A stretch of DNA of 64,000 nt from Cellulomonas phragmiteti (GTDB lineage: Bacteria; Actinomycetota; Actinomycetes; Actinomycetales; Cellulomonadaceae). This document shows positions 1 through 10,117 of this stretch, piece by piece (the stretch's first letter is position 1; every line of letters begins with the position of its first letter). The stretch spans positions 62,001-126,000 of the forward strand of contig NZ_BONP01000005.1 of NCBI RefSeq assembly GCF_016862775.1, in the 5' to 3' direction. Made by a program: the position numbers and the translations under genes. The notes below the pieces were generated by a model. That model ran no database searches and was not told the origin of the DNA. It worked only from the letters and a program-made list of their open reading frames with translations.

Positions 1-1933
1 TGAGCACCCCGAGCGGGAACGACACGTCGATCCCGCGGAGGTTGTTCTCCCGGGCGCCGACGACGGTGACCTGGCGCGACCTGTCGACGGGTCGGCGCTG
101 TGCCGGCATGGGGATGCTCCGGCGGCCCGAGAGGTAGGCGCCCGTGACGGACTCCTGCGAGGCCAGCAGGCCGTCGAGGTCCCCGGAGTGCACGACGCGG
201 CCCCCGTGCTCGCCGGCACCGGGGCCGATGTCGACGATCCAGTCGGCCGTCCGGATGGTGTCCTCGTCGTGCTCGACGACGATGAGCGTGTTCCCCAGGT
301 CCCGCAGCCGGGTCAGCGTGTCGATGAGCCGACGGTTGTCGCGCTGGTGCAGACCGATCGAGGGCTCGTCGAGCACGTACAGCACGCCGACGAGGCCCGA
401 GCCGATCTGCGTCGCGAGCCGGATCCGCTGCGCCTCGCCGCCCGACAGCGTGCCGGCCGGGCGCATGAGCGAGAGGTAGTCCAGCCCGACGTCCAGCAGG
501 AACCCCAGCCGCGCCTGGATCTCCTTGACGACCTGGGCCGCGATGGCCCGCTCCCGCTCACCCAGCTCGAGGCCGTCGATGAACGCGCGGGCCTCGTCGA
601 TCGGCAGCGCGCAGACGTCGGCGATCGAGCGGCCGCCGACCTTGACCGCGAGCACCTCGGGCTTGAGGCGCGCCCCGTCGCACGCGGGGCACGGCACCTC
701 CCGCATGAACGCCTCGTACTTCTCCTTGCTCCACTCCGAGTCCGTCTCGGCATGACGGCGCTGGAGGAAGGTGATGACGCCCTCGAAACCGGTCGAGTAC
801 TGCCGCTCCCGTCCCCACCGGTTGCGGTAGCGGACGTGCACCTCGTGGTTCTGCCCGTGCAGCACCGAGTCGCGCGCCCGCTGCGGCAGCGCACGCCACG
901 GGGTGTCCATGGAGAACCCGAGGTCCGACGCCAGCGCGGACAGCACCCGCTGGAAGTACTCCGAGGAGGTCTGCGCCCAGGGCGCGACCGCACCCTGCGC
1001 GAGCGAGAGGTCGTCGTCGGGGATGACCAGCTCGGGGTCCACCTCGAGCCGGGACCCGATGCCCGTGCACTCGGGGCACGCGCCGTAGGGCGCGTTGAAG
1101 GAGAACGTGCGGGGCTCGACCTCCTCCAGCGTCAGGACGTGGTCGTTGGGGCACGCCCGGTTCTCGGAGAACCGGCGCTCACGCTGGGGGTCGTCGGCGT
1201 CGGCGTCGACGAGCTCGACGACGAGCAGACCTCCCGCGAGGCCGAGCGCCGTCTCCACGGAGTCGGTGAGCCGCCGCTGCACGCCCTCGCGCGAGACCAG
1301 CCGGTCGACGACGACCTCGATGTCGTGCTTGAGCTTCTTCTCCAGGGTGGGCGGGGTCGCGAGCTGGACGACCTCGCCGTCGACACGGGCGCGGGAGAAC
1401 CCCTTGCCCTGCAGCTCGCGGAACAGGTCGGCGTACTCGCCCTTGCGACCGCGCACGACGGGAGCCAGGACCTGGTAGCGGGTGCCCTCGGGCAGCTCGA
1501 GCAGGCGGTCGACGATCTGCTGCGGGGTCTGCGCGGTGACGCGCTCGCCGCACACGGGGCAGTGCTGGGTGCCCGCACGGGCGAACAGCAGGCGCAGGTA
1601 GTCGTACACCTCAGTGATCGTCCCGACCGTGGACCGCGGGTTGCGGTTCGTCGACTTCTGGTCGATCGAGACCGCCGGCGACAGCCCCTCGATGAAGTCG
1701 ACGTCCGGCTTGTCCATCTGCCCGAGGAACTGCCGGGCGTACGCCGAGAGCGACTCGACGTACCGCCGCTGCCCCTCGGCGAAGATCGTGTCGAACGCCA
1801 ACGACGACTTGCCGGACCCCGACAGCCCGGTGAACGCGATGAGGGCGTCGCGGGGCAGGTCGATGTCGACGTTGCGGAGGTTGTGCTCCCGGGCGCCGCG
1901 GACCACGAGACGGTCGGACAGAGGATGGGTCAC
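1..1933 (-). CDS. uvrA: UvrABC excinuclease subunit A (3' part beyond window)
   Basis: The gene reads leftward and runs off the left edge, so about the first 644 residues are present. UvrA is the damage-recognition ATPase of nucleotide excision repair and loads UvrB. Visible: a Walker [10 protein letters not shown] near residue 36, the typical [11 protein letters not shown] segment, Cys pairs of the zinc-binding insertions (CPVCG, CPEC), the ABC signature LSGGEAQR, and a Walker B with D-E ([12 protein letters not shown]). The chosen start is GTG giving [20 protein letters not shown], which matches the usual N-terminus. A LexA-type box lies 31 bases upstream, so SOS control is likely. uvrB is about 5 kb away in a separate unit. 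Confidence 0.97.
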   Translation of the reverse strand, partial: MTHPLSDRLVVRGAREHNLRNVDIDLPRDALIAFTGLSGSGKSSLAFDTIFAEGQRRYVESLSAYARQFLGQMDKPDVDFIEGLSPAVSIDQKSTNRNPRSTVGTITEVYDYLRLLFARAGTQHCPVCGERVTAQTPQQIVDRLLELPEGTRYQVLAPVVRGRKGEYADLFRELQGKGFSRARVDGEVVQLATPPTLEKKLKHDIEVVVDRLVSREGVQRRLTDSVETALGLAGGLLVVELVDADADDPQRERRFSENRACPNDHVLTLEEVEPRTFSFNAPYGACPECTGIGSRLEVDPELVIPDDDLSLAQGAVAPWAQTSSEYFQRVLSALASDLGFSMDTPWRALPQRARDSVLHGQNHEVHVRYRNRWGRERQYSTGFEGVITFLQRRHAETDSEWSKEKYEAFMREVPCPACDGARLKPEVLAVKVGGRSIADVCALPIDEARAFIDGLELGERERAIAAQVVKEIQARLGFLLDVGLDYLSLMRPAGTLSGGEAQRIRLATQIGSGLVGVLYVLDEPSIGLHQRDNRRLIDTLTRLRDLGNTLIVVEHDEDTIRTADWIVDIGPGAGEHGGRVVHSGDLDGLLASQESVTGAYLSGRRSIPMPAQRRPVDRSRQVTVVGARENNLRGIDVSFPLGVL

Positions 1934-1964
1934 AGCCGACGAGTCTACGTGCGGCCACCGACAA

Positions 1965-1980
1965 TCGCACACGTGTTCGA
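1965..1980. promoter_or_regulatory. LexA (SOS) box upstream of uvrA
   Basis: TCGCACACGTGTTCGA matches the actinobacterial LexA operator TCGAAC-N4-GTTCGA with a single mismatch in one half-site. It sits in the 114-bp gap between the divergent uvrA and GH15 genes, close to the uvrA start. uvrA is a classical SOS gene, which supports the assignment. I saw no comparable site before uvrB. Confidence 0.7.
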
Positions 1981-2047
1981 CGTGACGTGCGTCCCTCGCC
2001 GGGGCGGTGGAGCGCGGCACGCGCCGACGCAGGCCATGCTGGTGCCG

Positions 2048-3910
2048 ATGGACGCCACGCCCGCTCCCCCGCCCACCGGCCCCGGACTGCTCGGGGCCCA
2101 GGTGCCGATCGAGGACTACGCCGTGCTGGGCGACGGGCACACCTGCGCCCTGGTCTCGCGCCGCGGCTCGGTCGACTGGCTGTGCCTGCCGCGCTTCGAC
2201 TCCGACGCCTGCTTCGCCGCCCTCCTGGGCACGCCCGACCACGGTCGCTGGCTGCTCACCGTGCGGGACGCCACCGAGGTGACCCGCCGGTACCGGGGGG
2301 ACTCGTTCGTCCTGGAGACGACGTACCGCACCGCGCGCGGCGCGGCCGTGGTGACCGAGACGATGCCGCTGGGCGACGGTCGCGCCGACCTCGTCCGGCA
2401 CCTGGAGTGCACGCAGGGCGAGGTCGAGGTCGAGCACGAGTGGGTGGCGCGGTTCGGGTACGGCGCCGTCGAGCCGTGGGTCCGGCACGAGACCGACGCG
2501 GACGGCTGCGACACCCTGCGGGCCGTCGCGGGACCGGACTCCCTCGTGCTGCGCGGCGACCGGCTGCCGCGCCGCGTCGACCACGGGTACCGCGACCTGC
2601 TGACCCTGCGCGCGGGCGAGAGCCTGGAGCTGTCGCTCACCTGGGTGCACTCGTGGGAGCCGATACCGCCGCGGCTGTCGGTCCCCGACCAGGTCGACGC
2701 GACCGCCGTCGTGTGGGGGCTGTGGGCCCGCGGGTGCACGTACGACGGCCCGTACCGCGAGGCGGTGGTCCGGTCGCTGCTCGTCCTGCGGATGCTCTCG
2801 GACGTGACCACGGGTGGGATCGTCGCCGCGCCCACGACCTCGTTGCCCGAGGCGTTCGGCGGGGAGCGGAACTGGGACTACCGGTACTGCTGGCTGCGCG
2901 ACGCCGCGCTCACCCTCGAGGCGCTGCTCGAGCAGGGGTTCCGGCAGGAGGCGACCCTGTGGCGGGACTGGCTCGCCCGCGCCGTGGCCGGGGATCCCAA
3001 GGACCTGCAGATCATGTACCGCGTGGACGGCGGGCGACGGCTCCCGGAGTCGCACCTCGAGCACCTGCCCGGGTACGCCGGCTCGCGGCCCGTGCGGCTG
3101 GGGAACGCCGCCGTCGGCCAGGTGCAGCACGACGTGCTGGGCGAGGTCATGTCGGCCCTCGCGATGGCGCGGGACGCCGGGCTCGCGGAGACCGCGGACA
3201 CGTGGGCGCTGCAGCGCGTCCTCGTCGACGACCTCGCGGCCACGTGGCGGGAGCCCGACCGCGGCATCTGGGAGGTGCGCGGGGACCCGCAGCACTTCAC
3301 GCACTCGAAGGTGATGGCGTGGGCGGCGCTCGACCGGGCGGTCCGCGCCGTCGAGGAGCACGCGCTCCCTGGGCCCGTCGAGCGGTGGCGGCAGGTGCGC
3401 GAGGAGATCCGCGCGGACGTGCTCGAGCACGGCTGGAGCCCGGAGCTCGGGACCTTCGTGCAGCACTACGGCGCCCGGCACACCGACGCCTCCCTCCTGC
3501 AGGTGGTGCAGGTCGGGTTCGTGCCGGCCGACGGCCCGCACGCCCGGGCGACGATCGCCGCGGTCCGCGCGGAGCTCGAGGTCGCTCCGGGGCTGCTGCT
3601 GCGCTACCGCACGGAGCGGACGGACGACGGCCTGCCGGGGGCCGAGTCCCCCTTCCTCGCGTGCTCGTTCTGGCTCGCCGACGCGCTCGCCCGGGCCGAC
3701 GACGTCGACGGGGCGACGCAGGTGCTCGACGCGCTCGTGCCGCTGGCGAACGACGTCGGGATGCTCGCCGAGCAGTACGACCCGGTGCGGCGGCGCATGG
3801 TCGGCAACGTGCCCCAGGCCCTGTCGCACCTGGCGCTCGTGCGAGCGGCGCACAGCCACGACCTCGCCGTGCGGCGCGCGTCGGCGGTGAGCGGCGGGGT
3901 GTCGCGGTGA
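2048..3910 (+). CDS. GH15-family glycoside hydrolase (trehalase/glucoamylase-like)
   Basis: A 620-residue cytosolic enzyme without signal peptide. The N-terminal beta-rich domain ([32 protein letters not shown]) is followed by an (alpha/alpha)6 catalytic domain with [12 protein letters not shown] at about 275-286. Likely catalytic glutamates are E409 in DRGIWEVRG and E575 in LAEQYDP. Actinobacterial members with this layout include alpha,alpha-trehalases, so trehalose turnover is the best guess, with an alpha-glucan substrate as alternative. An ATG four codons earlier at 2036 is possible but has a worse ribosome-site spacing. Its stop overlaps the next start (GTGA), so the two are probably co-translated. 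Confidence 0.88.
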   Translation: MDATPAPPPTGPGLLGAQVPIEDYAVLGDGHTCALVSRRGSVDWLCLPRFDSDACFAALLGTPDHGRWLLTVRDATEVTRRYRGDSFVLETTYRTARGAAVVTETMPLGDGRADLVRHLECTQGEVEVEHEWVARFGYGAVEPWVRHETDADGCDTLRAVAGPDSLVLRGDRLPRRVDHGYRDLLTLRAGESLELSLTWVHSWEPIPPRLSVPDQVDATAVVWGLWARGCTYDGPYREAVVRSLLVLRMLSDVTTGGIVAAPTTSLPEAFGGERNWDYRYCWLRDAALTLEALLEQGFRQEATLWRDWLARAVAGDPKDLQIMYRVDGGRRLPESHLEHLPGYAGSRPVRLGNAAVGQVQHDVLGEVMSALAMARDAGLAETADTWALQRVLVDDLAATWREPDRGIWEVRGDPQHFTHSKVMAWAALDRAVRAVEEHALPGPVERWRQVREEIRADVLEHGWSPELGTFVQHYGARHTDASLLQVVQVGFVPADGPHARATIAAVRAELEVAPGLLLRYRTERTDDGLPGAESPFLACSFWLADALARADDVDGATQVLDALVPLANDVGMLAEQYDPVRRRMVGNVPQALSHLALVRAAHSHDLAVRRASAVSGGVSR

Positions 3911-4623
3911 CCGCGGCCGGGTGGACGGGCCGAGTGGTGCCCGGCGGCGAGAGCGCGGTCCGCGTGCTCGACCGCGCGGAGATCCGCACGGCGTCCGTCG
4001 GCGAGATGGACAACGACGCCTACCTCGTGACGTGCCGGCGCTCGGGCGCCCAGCTGCTCGTCGACGCCCCGACGGACCCGGACCGCCTGCTGTCCCTCGT
4101 GCGGGAGGGCGACGGGACCGGACGGCTCGACGTCCTGGTCGTCACGCACCGGCACGGCGACCACCTCGGCGCGGCCGCGGCCGTCGTCGCGCGCACGGGC
4201 GCACGGCTCGCCGCCGGGGAGCACGACGCCGACGAGGTCGGACGTGCGTGCGGCCGGACCGTCGACACGCGGCTCCGGCACGGCGACCGGCTCACCGTGG
4301 GCGACCTGGAGCTCGAGGTCGTCGCCCTGCGCGGCCACACGCCGGGGTCGGTCGCGCTCGCACTCACCGAGCCCGAGGACGCGCACGCGCCCGGCGCCAC
4401 CCCCGGGCGCGTCCACCTCTTCACCGGCGACTCGCTGTTCCCCGGCGGTGTCGGCAGCACCCAGGGCGACCCGGAACGCTTCACGCGGCTGCTCGACGAC
4501 GTGCGCACCCGGCTCTTCGACCGGTACCGGGACGACACGTGCGTGTACCCCGGGCACGGCGACGGCACCACGCTCGGTGCCGAGCGTCCGCACCTCGCGG
4601 CGTGGGCGGCGCGGGGCTGGTGA
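3907..4623 (+). CDS. MBL-fold metallo-hydrolase
   Basis: A 238-residue metallo-beta-lactamase-fold protein of the glyoxalase II-like type. The zinc ligands are visible: THRHGDH (about residue 79), GHTPGS, the bridging Asp in FTGDSLF and the final His in YPGHGDG. No signal peptide is seen, so it should act in the cytosol as a thioester or other hydrolase; the substrate cannot be read from the sequence. The GTG start overlaps the TGA of the GH15 gene by four bases, indicating a two-gene operon. Confidence 0.88.
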   Translation: MTAAGWTGRVVPGGESAVRVLDRAEIRTASVGEMDNDAYLVTCRRSGAQLLVDAPTDPDRLLSLVREGDGTGRLDVLVVTHRHGDHLGAAAAVVARTGARLAAGEHDADEVGRACGRTVDTRLRHGDRLTVGDLELEVVALRGHTPGSVALALTEPEDAHAPGATPGRVHLFTGDSLFPGGVGSTQGDPERFTRLLDDVRTRLFDRYRDDTCVYPGHGDGTTLGAERPHLAAWAARGW

Positions 4624-4690
4624 GCAGCGCACCGCGCGGCACGGGCGCACGTCCCGCCGCGTGGGGGCGCGCCTCGGGCAGGATGGTGCC

Positions 4691-4981
4691 ATGAGCACCT
4701 TCGCCGTCCGGTACACCTACGACGAGCGGGCCGAGGTCCGCGACGTGGTCCGCCCCGAGCACCGCGCCTGGTTGTCCGAGCTGGCCGCGGCCGGCGTGCT
4801 GCTGGGGTCCGGGCCGTTCACGGAGGGCACCCCCGGGGCCCTGCTGGTCCTGCAGGCGGACGACGAGAGCGCGCTGCGGTCCGTGCTGCAGCAGGACCCG
4901 TTCGCGCGCGAGGGCCTGATCGCGCAGACGGAGGTCCGCGGCTGGCACCTGGTCCTCGGCCCGTGGGCGACCGACGCCTGA
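4691..4981 (+). CDS. YciI-like family protein
   Basis: A 96-residue ferredoxin-fold protein of the YciI type (dimeric alpha+beta barrel). The pattern FAVRYTYDERAEVRDVVRPEHRAWLSELAAAGVLLGSGPF, with the conserved RPEHRAWL His and GSGPF turn, then DPFAREGL, is typical. Family members are thought to be small enzymes or enzyme modules, but the reaction is usually unknown. It stands 67 bp after the MBL gene and is convergent to the TerC pair, whose last stop is only 40 bp away. Confidence 0.85.
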   Translation: MSTFAVRYTYDERAEVRDVVRPEHRAWLSELAAAGVLLGSGPFTEGTPGALLVLQADDESALRSVLQQDPFAREGLIAQTEVRGWHLVLGPWATDA

Positions 4982-5021
4982 ACCGACCCGGTCCGGCCGC
5001 GCGGCGCCGACCCGACGCCGG

Positions 5022-6062
5022 TCAGGCAGCGCCGGGCCCGTCCGGCCGGACCTCGTCCGCGGGCGCGACACCCGACGACCGGGCGACGGTCCGGCGCGTG
5101 CGGACCAGGCTCGCGGCGGTCGCGACGACGAGCGCAGCACCGATCACCGCGAGCGAGACCCACGACGGGACCTCCGGGGCCCAGCCCACGGGCCGGCCAC
5201 CGTTGAGGAAGCCGAGCGAGTTGGTCGCGAGCGCCTCGAGCACGAGCTTGCCCCCGATGAAGGCCAGGACGGCCGCGAGGCCGTAGGGCAGGTAGACCAG
5301 CCGGTCGAGCAGCCCGCCGAGCAGGAAGTACAGCTGACGCAGCCCCATCAGCGCGAAGACGTTGGCCGTGAACACGATGAAGGGGTCGTGCGTCAGACCG
5401 AAGATCGCCGGGATCGAGTCGAAGGCGAACAGCAGGTCCGTCGTGCCGATCGCCACGAGGACGACGAGCAGCGGCGTGAAGACCCGACGACCGCCGTGGG
5501 TCGTGCGGAGCCGGCCGCCGTCGTAGGCGGGCGACAGCGGCAGGACACGGCGGACCCCGCGGATCAGCGCGTTCTCCGTGTACTCCTCGTCGGCGCCGCC
5601 CACGCCCTCCCGGACCAGCCGGACCGCGGTCCAGACGAGGAACGCGCCGAACACGTAGAAGACCCACGTGTAGCGCTCGATGATCGCCGCCCCGGCGAGG
5701 ATGAAGCCCGCGCGCAGGACGAGCGCCACGATGATGCCGACCATGAGCACGCGCTGCTGCTGCTCACGCGGGACCGCGAAGCCCGACATGATGAGCAGGA
5801 ACACGAAGAGGTTGTCGACGGACAGGCTGTACTCGGTCAGCCACCCCGCCACGAACTCCCCGGACGGCGCCGGTCCCCCGACGACCGCGAGCAGCGCCGC
5901 GAACACGAGCGCGAGGCCGACGTACACCAGCACCCACAGGAGGCTCTCGCGGATCGAGGGGACGTGCGGGCGTCGCCGCACGATGGCCAGGTCGAGCAGG
6001 AGGATCCCGCCGACCGCGACGAGCGTCGCCACCTGGAAGGCGGCGGGGAGCTCGTGGGTCAC
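5022..6062 (-). CDS. TerC/Alx-family integral membrane protein (second copy)
   Basis: A 346-residue protein with about nine hydrophobic segments. It carries both TerC hallmarks: SLSVDNLFVFLLI in the N-terminal half and FAFDSIPAIFGLT in the C-terminal half, with the acidic residues thought to bind a divalent metal. Family members (Alx, MeeF/MeeY) export Mn2+ or help to metallate secreted enzymes. The start is a GTG overlapping the upstream TerC stop by four bases (GTGA), so it is translated from the same riboswitch-led mRNA. It is a clear paralogue of its neighbour; the C-terminal tail is long and charged. Confidence 0.93.
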   Translation of the reverse strand: MTHELPAAFQVATLVAVGGILLLDLAIVRRRPHVPSIRESLLWVLVYVGLALVFAALLAVVGGPAPSGEFVAGWLTEYSLSVDNLFVFLLIMSGFAVPREQQQRVLMVGIIVALVLRAGFILAGAAIIERYTWVFYVFGAFLVWTAVRLVREGVGGADEEYTENALIRGVRRVLPLSPAYDGGRLRTTHGGRRVFTPLLVVLVAIGTTDLLFAFDSIPAIFGLTHDPFIVFTANVFALMGLRQLYFLLGGLLDRLVYLPYGLAAVLAFIGGKLVLEALATNSLGFLNGGRPVGWAPEVPSWVSLAVIGAALVVATAASLVRTRRTVARSSGVAPADEVRPDGPGAA

Positions 6063-7114
6063 GGGCGGCCCTCGGCCCCGCCCTCGTCGGGGTCGGCGGC
6101 CAGGCCGTGGGTCGCCGCGCGCGACGCCGCGAGGGCGCTGGCCGCCTCGTCCCGGCGCGTGCGGCGCAGCGAGAGCACGGTCGTCACCGCGAGCGTGCCG
6201 ACGATGACGCCGAGCGACACCCAGGTGCCGATCTCCGGGACCACCGTGACGTGCTCGCCCCCGTTGATGAAGGCGACCTCGTTGGTGTGCAGCGCGTGGA
6301 TGAGCAGCTTGATGCCGATGAAGCCGAGGATCACGCCGAGCCCGTAGGACAGGTAGACGAGCTTGTCCAGCAGGCCGTCGATGAGGAAGAAGAGCTGGCG
6401 CAGGCCGAGCAGGGAGAACGCGTTCGCGGTGAAGACGAGGTAGGTCTCCTGCGTGAGGCCGAAGATCGCCGGGATCGAGTCGACCGCGAAGATGATGTCC
6501 GCGGTCCCGATGGCGATCATCACGATGAGCATCGGGGTGATGAAGCGGGTGCCGTCGCGGCGCACGACCATCTTGTCGCCGACGTAGTCGTCGGTGGTCG
6601 GGAAGACCCGCCGCGTCCAGCGCAGCACCCGGTTCTCGTGGTACTCGTCCTCGTCCTGCGCGCCGGCCCTGATCTGGGTCCACGCCGTGTAGATGAGGAA
6701 CCCGCCGAAGATGTAGAAGATCCACGACAGGTTCTCGATCATCGCCGCACCGACGAAGATGAAGGCGGTCCGCAGGACGAGCGCGATCGTGATGCCGATG
6801 AGCAGCACCTTCTGCTGGTAGAGCCGCGGCACCCGGAAGCTGGCCATGATGAGGACGAAGACGAAGAGGTTGTCGACCGACAGGCTCTTCTCGGTCACGT
6901 ACCCGGCGAAGTACTCCGCGCCGTACGTCGACCCCCAGACGGCCCAGACGAGGACCCCGAACACCAGCGCGATGCCGACGTAGCCGGCCGACCACCAGCT
7001 CGACTCCCGCAGGGTCGGCTCGTGCGGCGAGCGCACGTGCCCGACGTAGTCGACGGCCAGCATGAGCAGGATGACACCGACGGTGGCACCCCACACCCAG
7101 AGAGGAACATCCAC
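6059..7114 (-). CDS. TerC/Alx-family integral membrane protein (first copy)
   Basis: A 351-residue polytopic membrane protein with EKSLSVDNLFVFVLI and FAVDSIPAIFGLT, the two conserved acidic motifs of TerC. The start is the GTG giving MDVPLWVWGATVG because GGAGG lies seven bases upstream. A longer frame reaching 7210 would run through the riboswitch and is not believed. Family knowledge points to Mn2+ efflux or metal delivery to exported proteins. The Mn2+ riboswitch upstream strongly supports a manganese role, so the gene should be turned on at high Mn2+. Confidence 0.94.
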   Translation of the reverse strand: MDVPLWVWGATVGVILLMLAVDYVGHVRSPHEPTLRESSWWSAGYVGIALVFGVLVWAVWGSTYGAEYFAGYVTEKSLSVDNLFVFVLIMASFRVPRLYQQKVLLIGITIALVLRTAFIFVGAAMIENLSWIFYIFGGFLIYTAWTQIRAGAQDEDEYHENRVLRWTRRVFPTTDDYVGDKMVVRRDGTRFITPMLIVMIAIGTADIIFAVDSIPAIFGLTQETYLVFTANAFSLLGLRQLFFLIDGLLDKLVYLSYGLGVILGFIGIKLLIHALHTNEVAFINGGEHVTVVPEIGTWVSLGVIVGTLAVTTVLSLRRTRRDEAASALAASRAATHGLAADPDEGGAEGRP

Positions 7115-7147
7115 GAACAGACCTCCGGAACGGTTCGACAGGGGATC

Positions 7148-7268
7148 GGAGGTCTCTTCCGCCAGCGCCTCCCGCACCCGGGGGCGAGGTCGTGCGCGCG
7201 GCCGACGCACCGGGCCGGCTGCGCTGGCGACCGTGATGACGATGACGTCGTGGGGAGTACTCCCCTCC
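7148..7268 (-). ncRNA. yybP-ykoY (Mn2+) riboswitch
   Basis: Reading the minus strand from 7268, the leader starts GGAGGGGAGTA and ends GAAGAGACCTCC at 7148. GGAGG pairs with CCTCC to form the basal P1 helix. The family's conserved GGGGAGTA at the 5' side and GACC at the 3' side are both present. Between them are a CATCGTCATCACGGTC strand and a long arm GCCAGCGC/GCGCTGGC. This is the architecture of the yybP-ykoY manganese aptamer. It begins just after the predicted transcription start and ends 33 bases before the TerC start codon. The CCTCC strand and the nearby GGAGG site suggest control of translation initiation or of antitermination; which one is not clear. Confidence 0.85.
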
Positions 7269-7275
7269 GCGCAGA

Positions 7276-7281
7276 ACTATA
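7276..7281 (-). promoter_or_regulatory. -10 element of the TerC/riboswitch transcript
   Basis: TATAGT on the minus strand is a near-consensus -10 hexamer in a region of extreme GC content. About seven bases downstream is the first G of the riboswitch, so the aptamer would begin at the 5' end of the mRNA. No convincing -35 hexamer is seen 17 bases upstream. Confidence 0.6.
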
Positions 7282-7311
7282 GGTGACGATCCTGGGCGCG
7301 CCAGCCCGGGG

Positions 7312-9417
7312 TCAGGCCGTGGCCGACTGCATCTGGCGCAGCTCCTTCTTCAGCCCGGAGATCTCGTCACGCAGGCGCGCTGCCAGCTCGAACTGCAGCT
7401 CCGCGGCTGCCGCGTGCATCTGGTCGGTGAGCTCCTGGACGAGTCCGGCCAGGTCGTGGGCGGCGGCGCCCGCCAGGCGGGTGCGCTCGTCGTGCCCGCC
7501 GGCGCGCGAGCCCAGTCCCGGGACGGGCGACTTGCCGCGGCTGCTCTGCCGTCCGCTGCCGCCGAGCAGCTCGGCGGTGTCGGCGTCCTCCCGCGCGAGC
7601 ATGTCCGTGATGTCGCCGATCCGCTTGCGCAGCGGCTGCGGGTCGATGCCGTGCTCGAGGTTGTAGGCGATCTGACGGTCGCGGCGGCGTTCGGTCTCGT
7701 CGAGCGCCTGCCGCATCGCCGGCGTCACCGTGTCCGCGTACATGTGCACCTGCCCGGACACGTTGCGCGCCGCGCGGCCGATGGTCTGGATCAGCGACTT
7801 GCCCGACCGCAGGAAGCCCTGCTTGTCGGCGTCGAGGATCGCGACCAGGGAGACCTCGGGCAGGTCGAGGCCCTCCCGCAGGAGGTTGATGCCGACCAGG
7901 ACGTCGTACTCCCCCAGCCGCAGCTCACGCAGCAGCTCGACACGGCGCAGGGTGTCGACCTCCGAGTGCAGGTAGCGCACCCGTACGTCCTTCTCGAGGA
8001 GGTAGTCGGTGAGGTCCTCGGACATCTTCTTGGTCAGCGTCGTGACCAGGACGCGCTCGTCGCGCTCCACGCGGTCCCGGATCTCCCCCAGGAGGTCGTC
8101 GATCTGCCCGGTGGTGGGCTTGACGAGCACCTGCGGGTCGACCAGGCCGGTCGGCCGGATGATCTGCTCGACGACCCCGTCGGACATCGACAGCTCGTAG
8201 TCGCCGGGCGTGGCCGACAGGTAGACCGTCTGGCCGATCCGCTCGACGAACTCCTCCCAGCGCAGCGGCCGGTTGTCGACCGCGCTGGGGAGCCGGAAGC
8301 CGTGGTCGACGAGGGCGCGCTTGCGCGACATGTCGCCCTCGAACATCGCCCCGATCTGCGGGACGGTCACGTGGGACTCGTCGATGACGAGCAGGAAGTC
8401 CTCGGGGAAGTAGTCGATGAGCGTGTTCGGTGCGGAGCCGGGCGCCCGCCCGTCGATGTGGCGGGAGTAGTTCTCGATGCCCGAGCACGAGCCGATCTGG
8501 CGCATCATCTCGATGTCGTACGTCGTACGCATCTGCAGCCGCTGCGCCTCGAGGAGCTTGTTCTGCTGCTCCAGCTCGGCGAGCCGCTGCTCCAGCTCCG
8601 CCTCGATGCCCGTGATCGCCCGCTCCATGCGCTCGGGGCCGGCGACGTAGTGGGTCGCCGGGAACACGTGCATCTGCTGCTCCGAGCGGACCACGTCACC
8701 CGTGAGGGGGTGCAGCGTGGCGATCGCCTCGATCTCGTCGCCGAAGAACTCGATGCGGACCGCGAGCTCCTCGTAGACGGGGATGATCTCGACCGTGTCG
8801 CCCCGCACCCGGAACGTCCCGCGGGTGAACGCCATGTCGTTGCGCGTGTACTGCATCGTGACGAACCTGCGCAGCAGCTGGTCGCGGTCCACCTGGTCGC
8901 CGACCGCGAGCGTCACCATGCGGTCCACGTACTCCTGCGGCGTGCCCAGGCCGTAGATGCACGAGACCGTCGAGACGACGATGACGTCGCGGCGGGTCAG
9001 CAACGAGCTCGTCGCGGAGTGCCGCAGCCGCTCGACCTCCTCGTTGATCGAGGAGTCCTTCTCGATGTAGGTGTCGGACTGAGCGATGTACGCCTCGGGC
9101 TGGTAGTAGTCGTAGTACGAGACGAAGTACTCGACCGCGTTGTTCGGCAGCAGCTCGCGGAACTCCGTCGCCAGCTGGGCGGCGAGGGTCTTGTTGGGCG
9201 CCATGACGAGCGTCGGCCGCTGCAGCTGCTCGATGAGCCAGGCCGTCGTCGCCGACTTCCCGGTGCCGGTGGCGCCGAGCAGGACGACGTCCTTCTCGCC
9301 CGCACGGACCCGTGCCGCGAGCTCGGCGATCGCCGCCGGCTGGTCGCCGCTGGGGGTGTACTCGGAGACCACCTCGAACGGCGCGACGGTCCGCTGCAGA
9401 TCGGTGACGGGGCGCAT
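7312..9417 (-). CDS. uvrB: UvrABC excinuclease subunit B
   Basis: A full-length 701-residue UvrB. It has the Walker [13 protein letters not shown] (about residue 47), the beta-hairpin [10 protein letters not shown] used for strand separation, the DEAD-like VIDESHVT, the helicase motif QTIGRAARN and the C-terminal UVR domain ([20 protein letters not shown]) that contacts UvrC. It acts after UvrA in nucleotide excision repair. The start [20 protein letters not shown] fits the family. It lies alone between a hypothetical gene and the TerC unit. No LexA box is evident in the short upstream gap, unlike uvrA. Confidence 0.97.
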   Translation of the reverse strand: MRPVTDLQRTVAPFEVVSEYTPSGDQPAAIAELAARVRAGEKDVVLLGATGTGKSATTAWLIEQLQRPTLVMAPNKTLAAQLATEFRELLPNNAVEYFVSYYDYYQPEAYIAQSDTYIEKDSSINEEVERLRHSATSSLLTRRDVIVVSTVSCIYGLGTPQEYVDRMVTLAVGDQVDRDQLLRRFVTMQYTRNDMAFTRGTFRVRGDTVEIIPVYEELAVRIEFFGDEIEAIATLHPLTGDVVRSEQQMHVFPATHYVAGPERMERAITGIEAELEQRLAELEQQNKLLEAQRLQMRTTYDIEMMRQIGSCSGIENYSRHIDGRAPGSAPNTLIDYFPEDFLLVIDESHVTVPQIGAMFEGDMSRKRALVDHGFRLPSAVDNRPLRWEEFVERIGQTVYLSATPGDYELSMSDGVVEQIIRPTGLVDPQVLVKPTTGQIDDLLGEIRDRVERDERVLVTTLTKKMSEDLTDYLLEKDVRVRYLHSEVDTLRRVELLRELRLGEYDVLVGINLLREGLDLPEVSLVAILDADKQGFLRSGKSLIQTIGRAARNVSGQVHMYADTVTPAMRQALDETERRRDRQIAYNLEHGIDPQPLRKRIGDITDMLAREDADTAELLGGSGRQSSRGKSPVPGLGSRAGGHDERTRLAGAAAHDLAGLVQELTDQMHAAAAELQFELAARLRDEISGLKKELRQMQSATA

Positions 9418-9486
9418 GGCCCCACGGTACGTCGACCCACCGACATCGACCCGGCGTCACGGGCCGGGCCTCACCGACCCGGCGCG

Positions 9487-9933
9487 TCAGTCCCCGCTGA
9501 AGGAGACGTGGGCGGCCGGGTCCGCCTGGGAGAGCAGCTTGGCGTACCGGTCCATGAAGCCGCGGTAGGCGCTGAAGCCGCCGATCTTGCGCTTGGCCAT
9601 CGGCACCAGGGCGCTCATGCCCCCGGACTTGACGACGTAGCTGGTGATGAGCGTGCGCACCGTCACGCGACCCACGGCGCGGTCGACCTCGACGTCGAAG
9701 AACAGCACGGGTTCCGTGCTCTCCCGCGTCATGTCACGGACCGAGACCGACACCTTGTTCGCGCTGCGCTCACCCACGCGCAGCCAGCCGTTCTCGTCCT
9801 CGACCGTGGAGGCCGCCGTCGTCACCAGGTCGAGCACCTGCGTGGCTGACAGTGCGCCCGTGGCCACCGACATCGAGGCCTTGGACTGCAGCGGGCGCGC
9901 CTCCCACCCGCTACCGACCGACTGGACCGCCAT
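9487..9933 (-). CDS. Hypothetical protein, 148 aa
   Basis: I do not recognise this family. The product is soluble, has no signal peptide or membrane segment, and shows an alternating beta-strand pattern (VSVSVRDM, VLFFDVEVDRAVGRVTVRTLITSYVV) followed by a basic helical C-terminus (MAKRKIGGFSAYRGFMDRYAKLL). That would suit a small alpha/beta sandwich, possibly lipid-binding or SRPBCC-like, but this is a guess. The ATG has GGAGG four bases upstream, a strong ribosome site. It has its own 184-bp upstream region with a dyad-spanned promoter, so it is probably independently regulated. Confidence 0.75.
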   Translation of the reverse strand: MAVQSVGSGWEARPLQSKASMSVATGALSATQVLDLVTTAASTVEDENGWLRVGERSANKVSVSVRDMTRESTEPVLFFDVEVDRAVGRVTVRTLITSYVVKSGGMSALVPMAKRKIGGFSAYRGFMDRYAKLLSQADPAAHVSFSGD

Positions 9934-10014
9934 CGTTCCTCCGGCTCCGTTGCCTCGGGCCGCCCGACGCGGCCCCCGGACGCGCAGCGCGCGTCCATCC
10001 GAGTGATCGGCGTG

Positions 10015-10047
10015 TGAACGCTACTCCTCGCGTGGACAAGCGTTCAA
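10015..10047 (-). promoter_or_regulatory. Promoter with dyad spanning -35 and -10
   Basis: On the minus strand TTGAAC (10047-10042) and TAGCGT (10023-10018) are spaced 18 bases and form a plausible housekeeping promoter for the 148-aa gene. A perfect 8-bp inverted repeat, TGAACGCT and AGCGTTCA with a 16-base spacer, overlaps both hexamers. This geometry is typical of a repressor operator. The expected transcription start is near 10011. Confidence 0.5.
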
Positions 10048-10117
10048 TTCACTCGAACAGGTGAAGGTTACTCCCCAGTACGGAGGACGAAGGTCCTGCA
10101 CCGCACACCGCCGCTCC

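Noticed and set aside
7115-7210. A longer N-terminus for the first TerC protein
   Set aside because: It would translate through the riboswitch, and it lacks a ribosome site. The GTG at 7114 has GGAGG at good spacing and gives the normal N-terminus.
10084-10097. The small AGGAC-GAAG-GTCCT hairpin after coaE as a terminator
   Set aside because: A 5-bp stem without a T tract is too weak to call.
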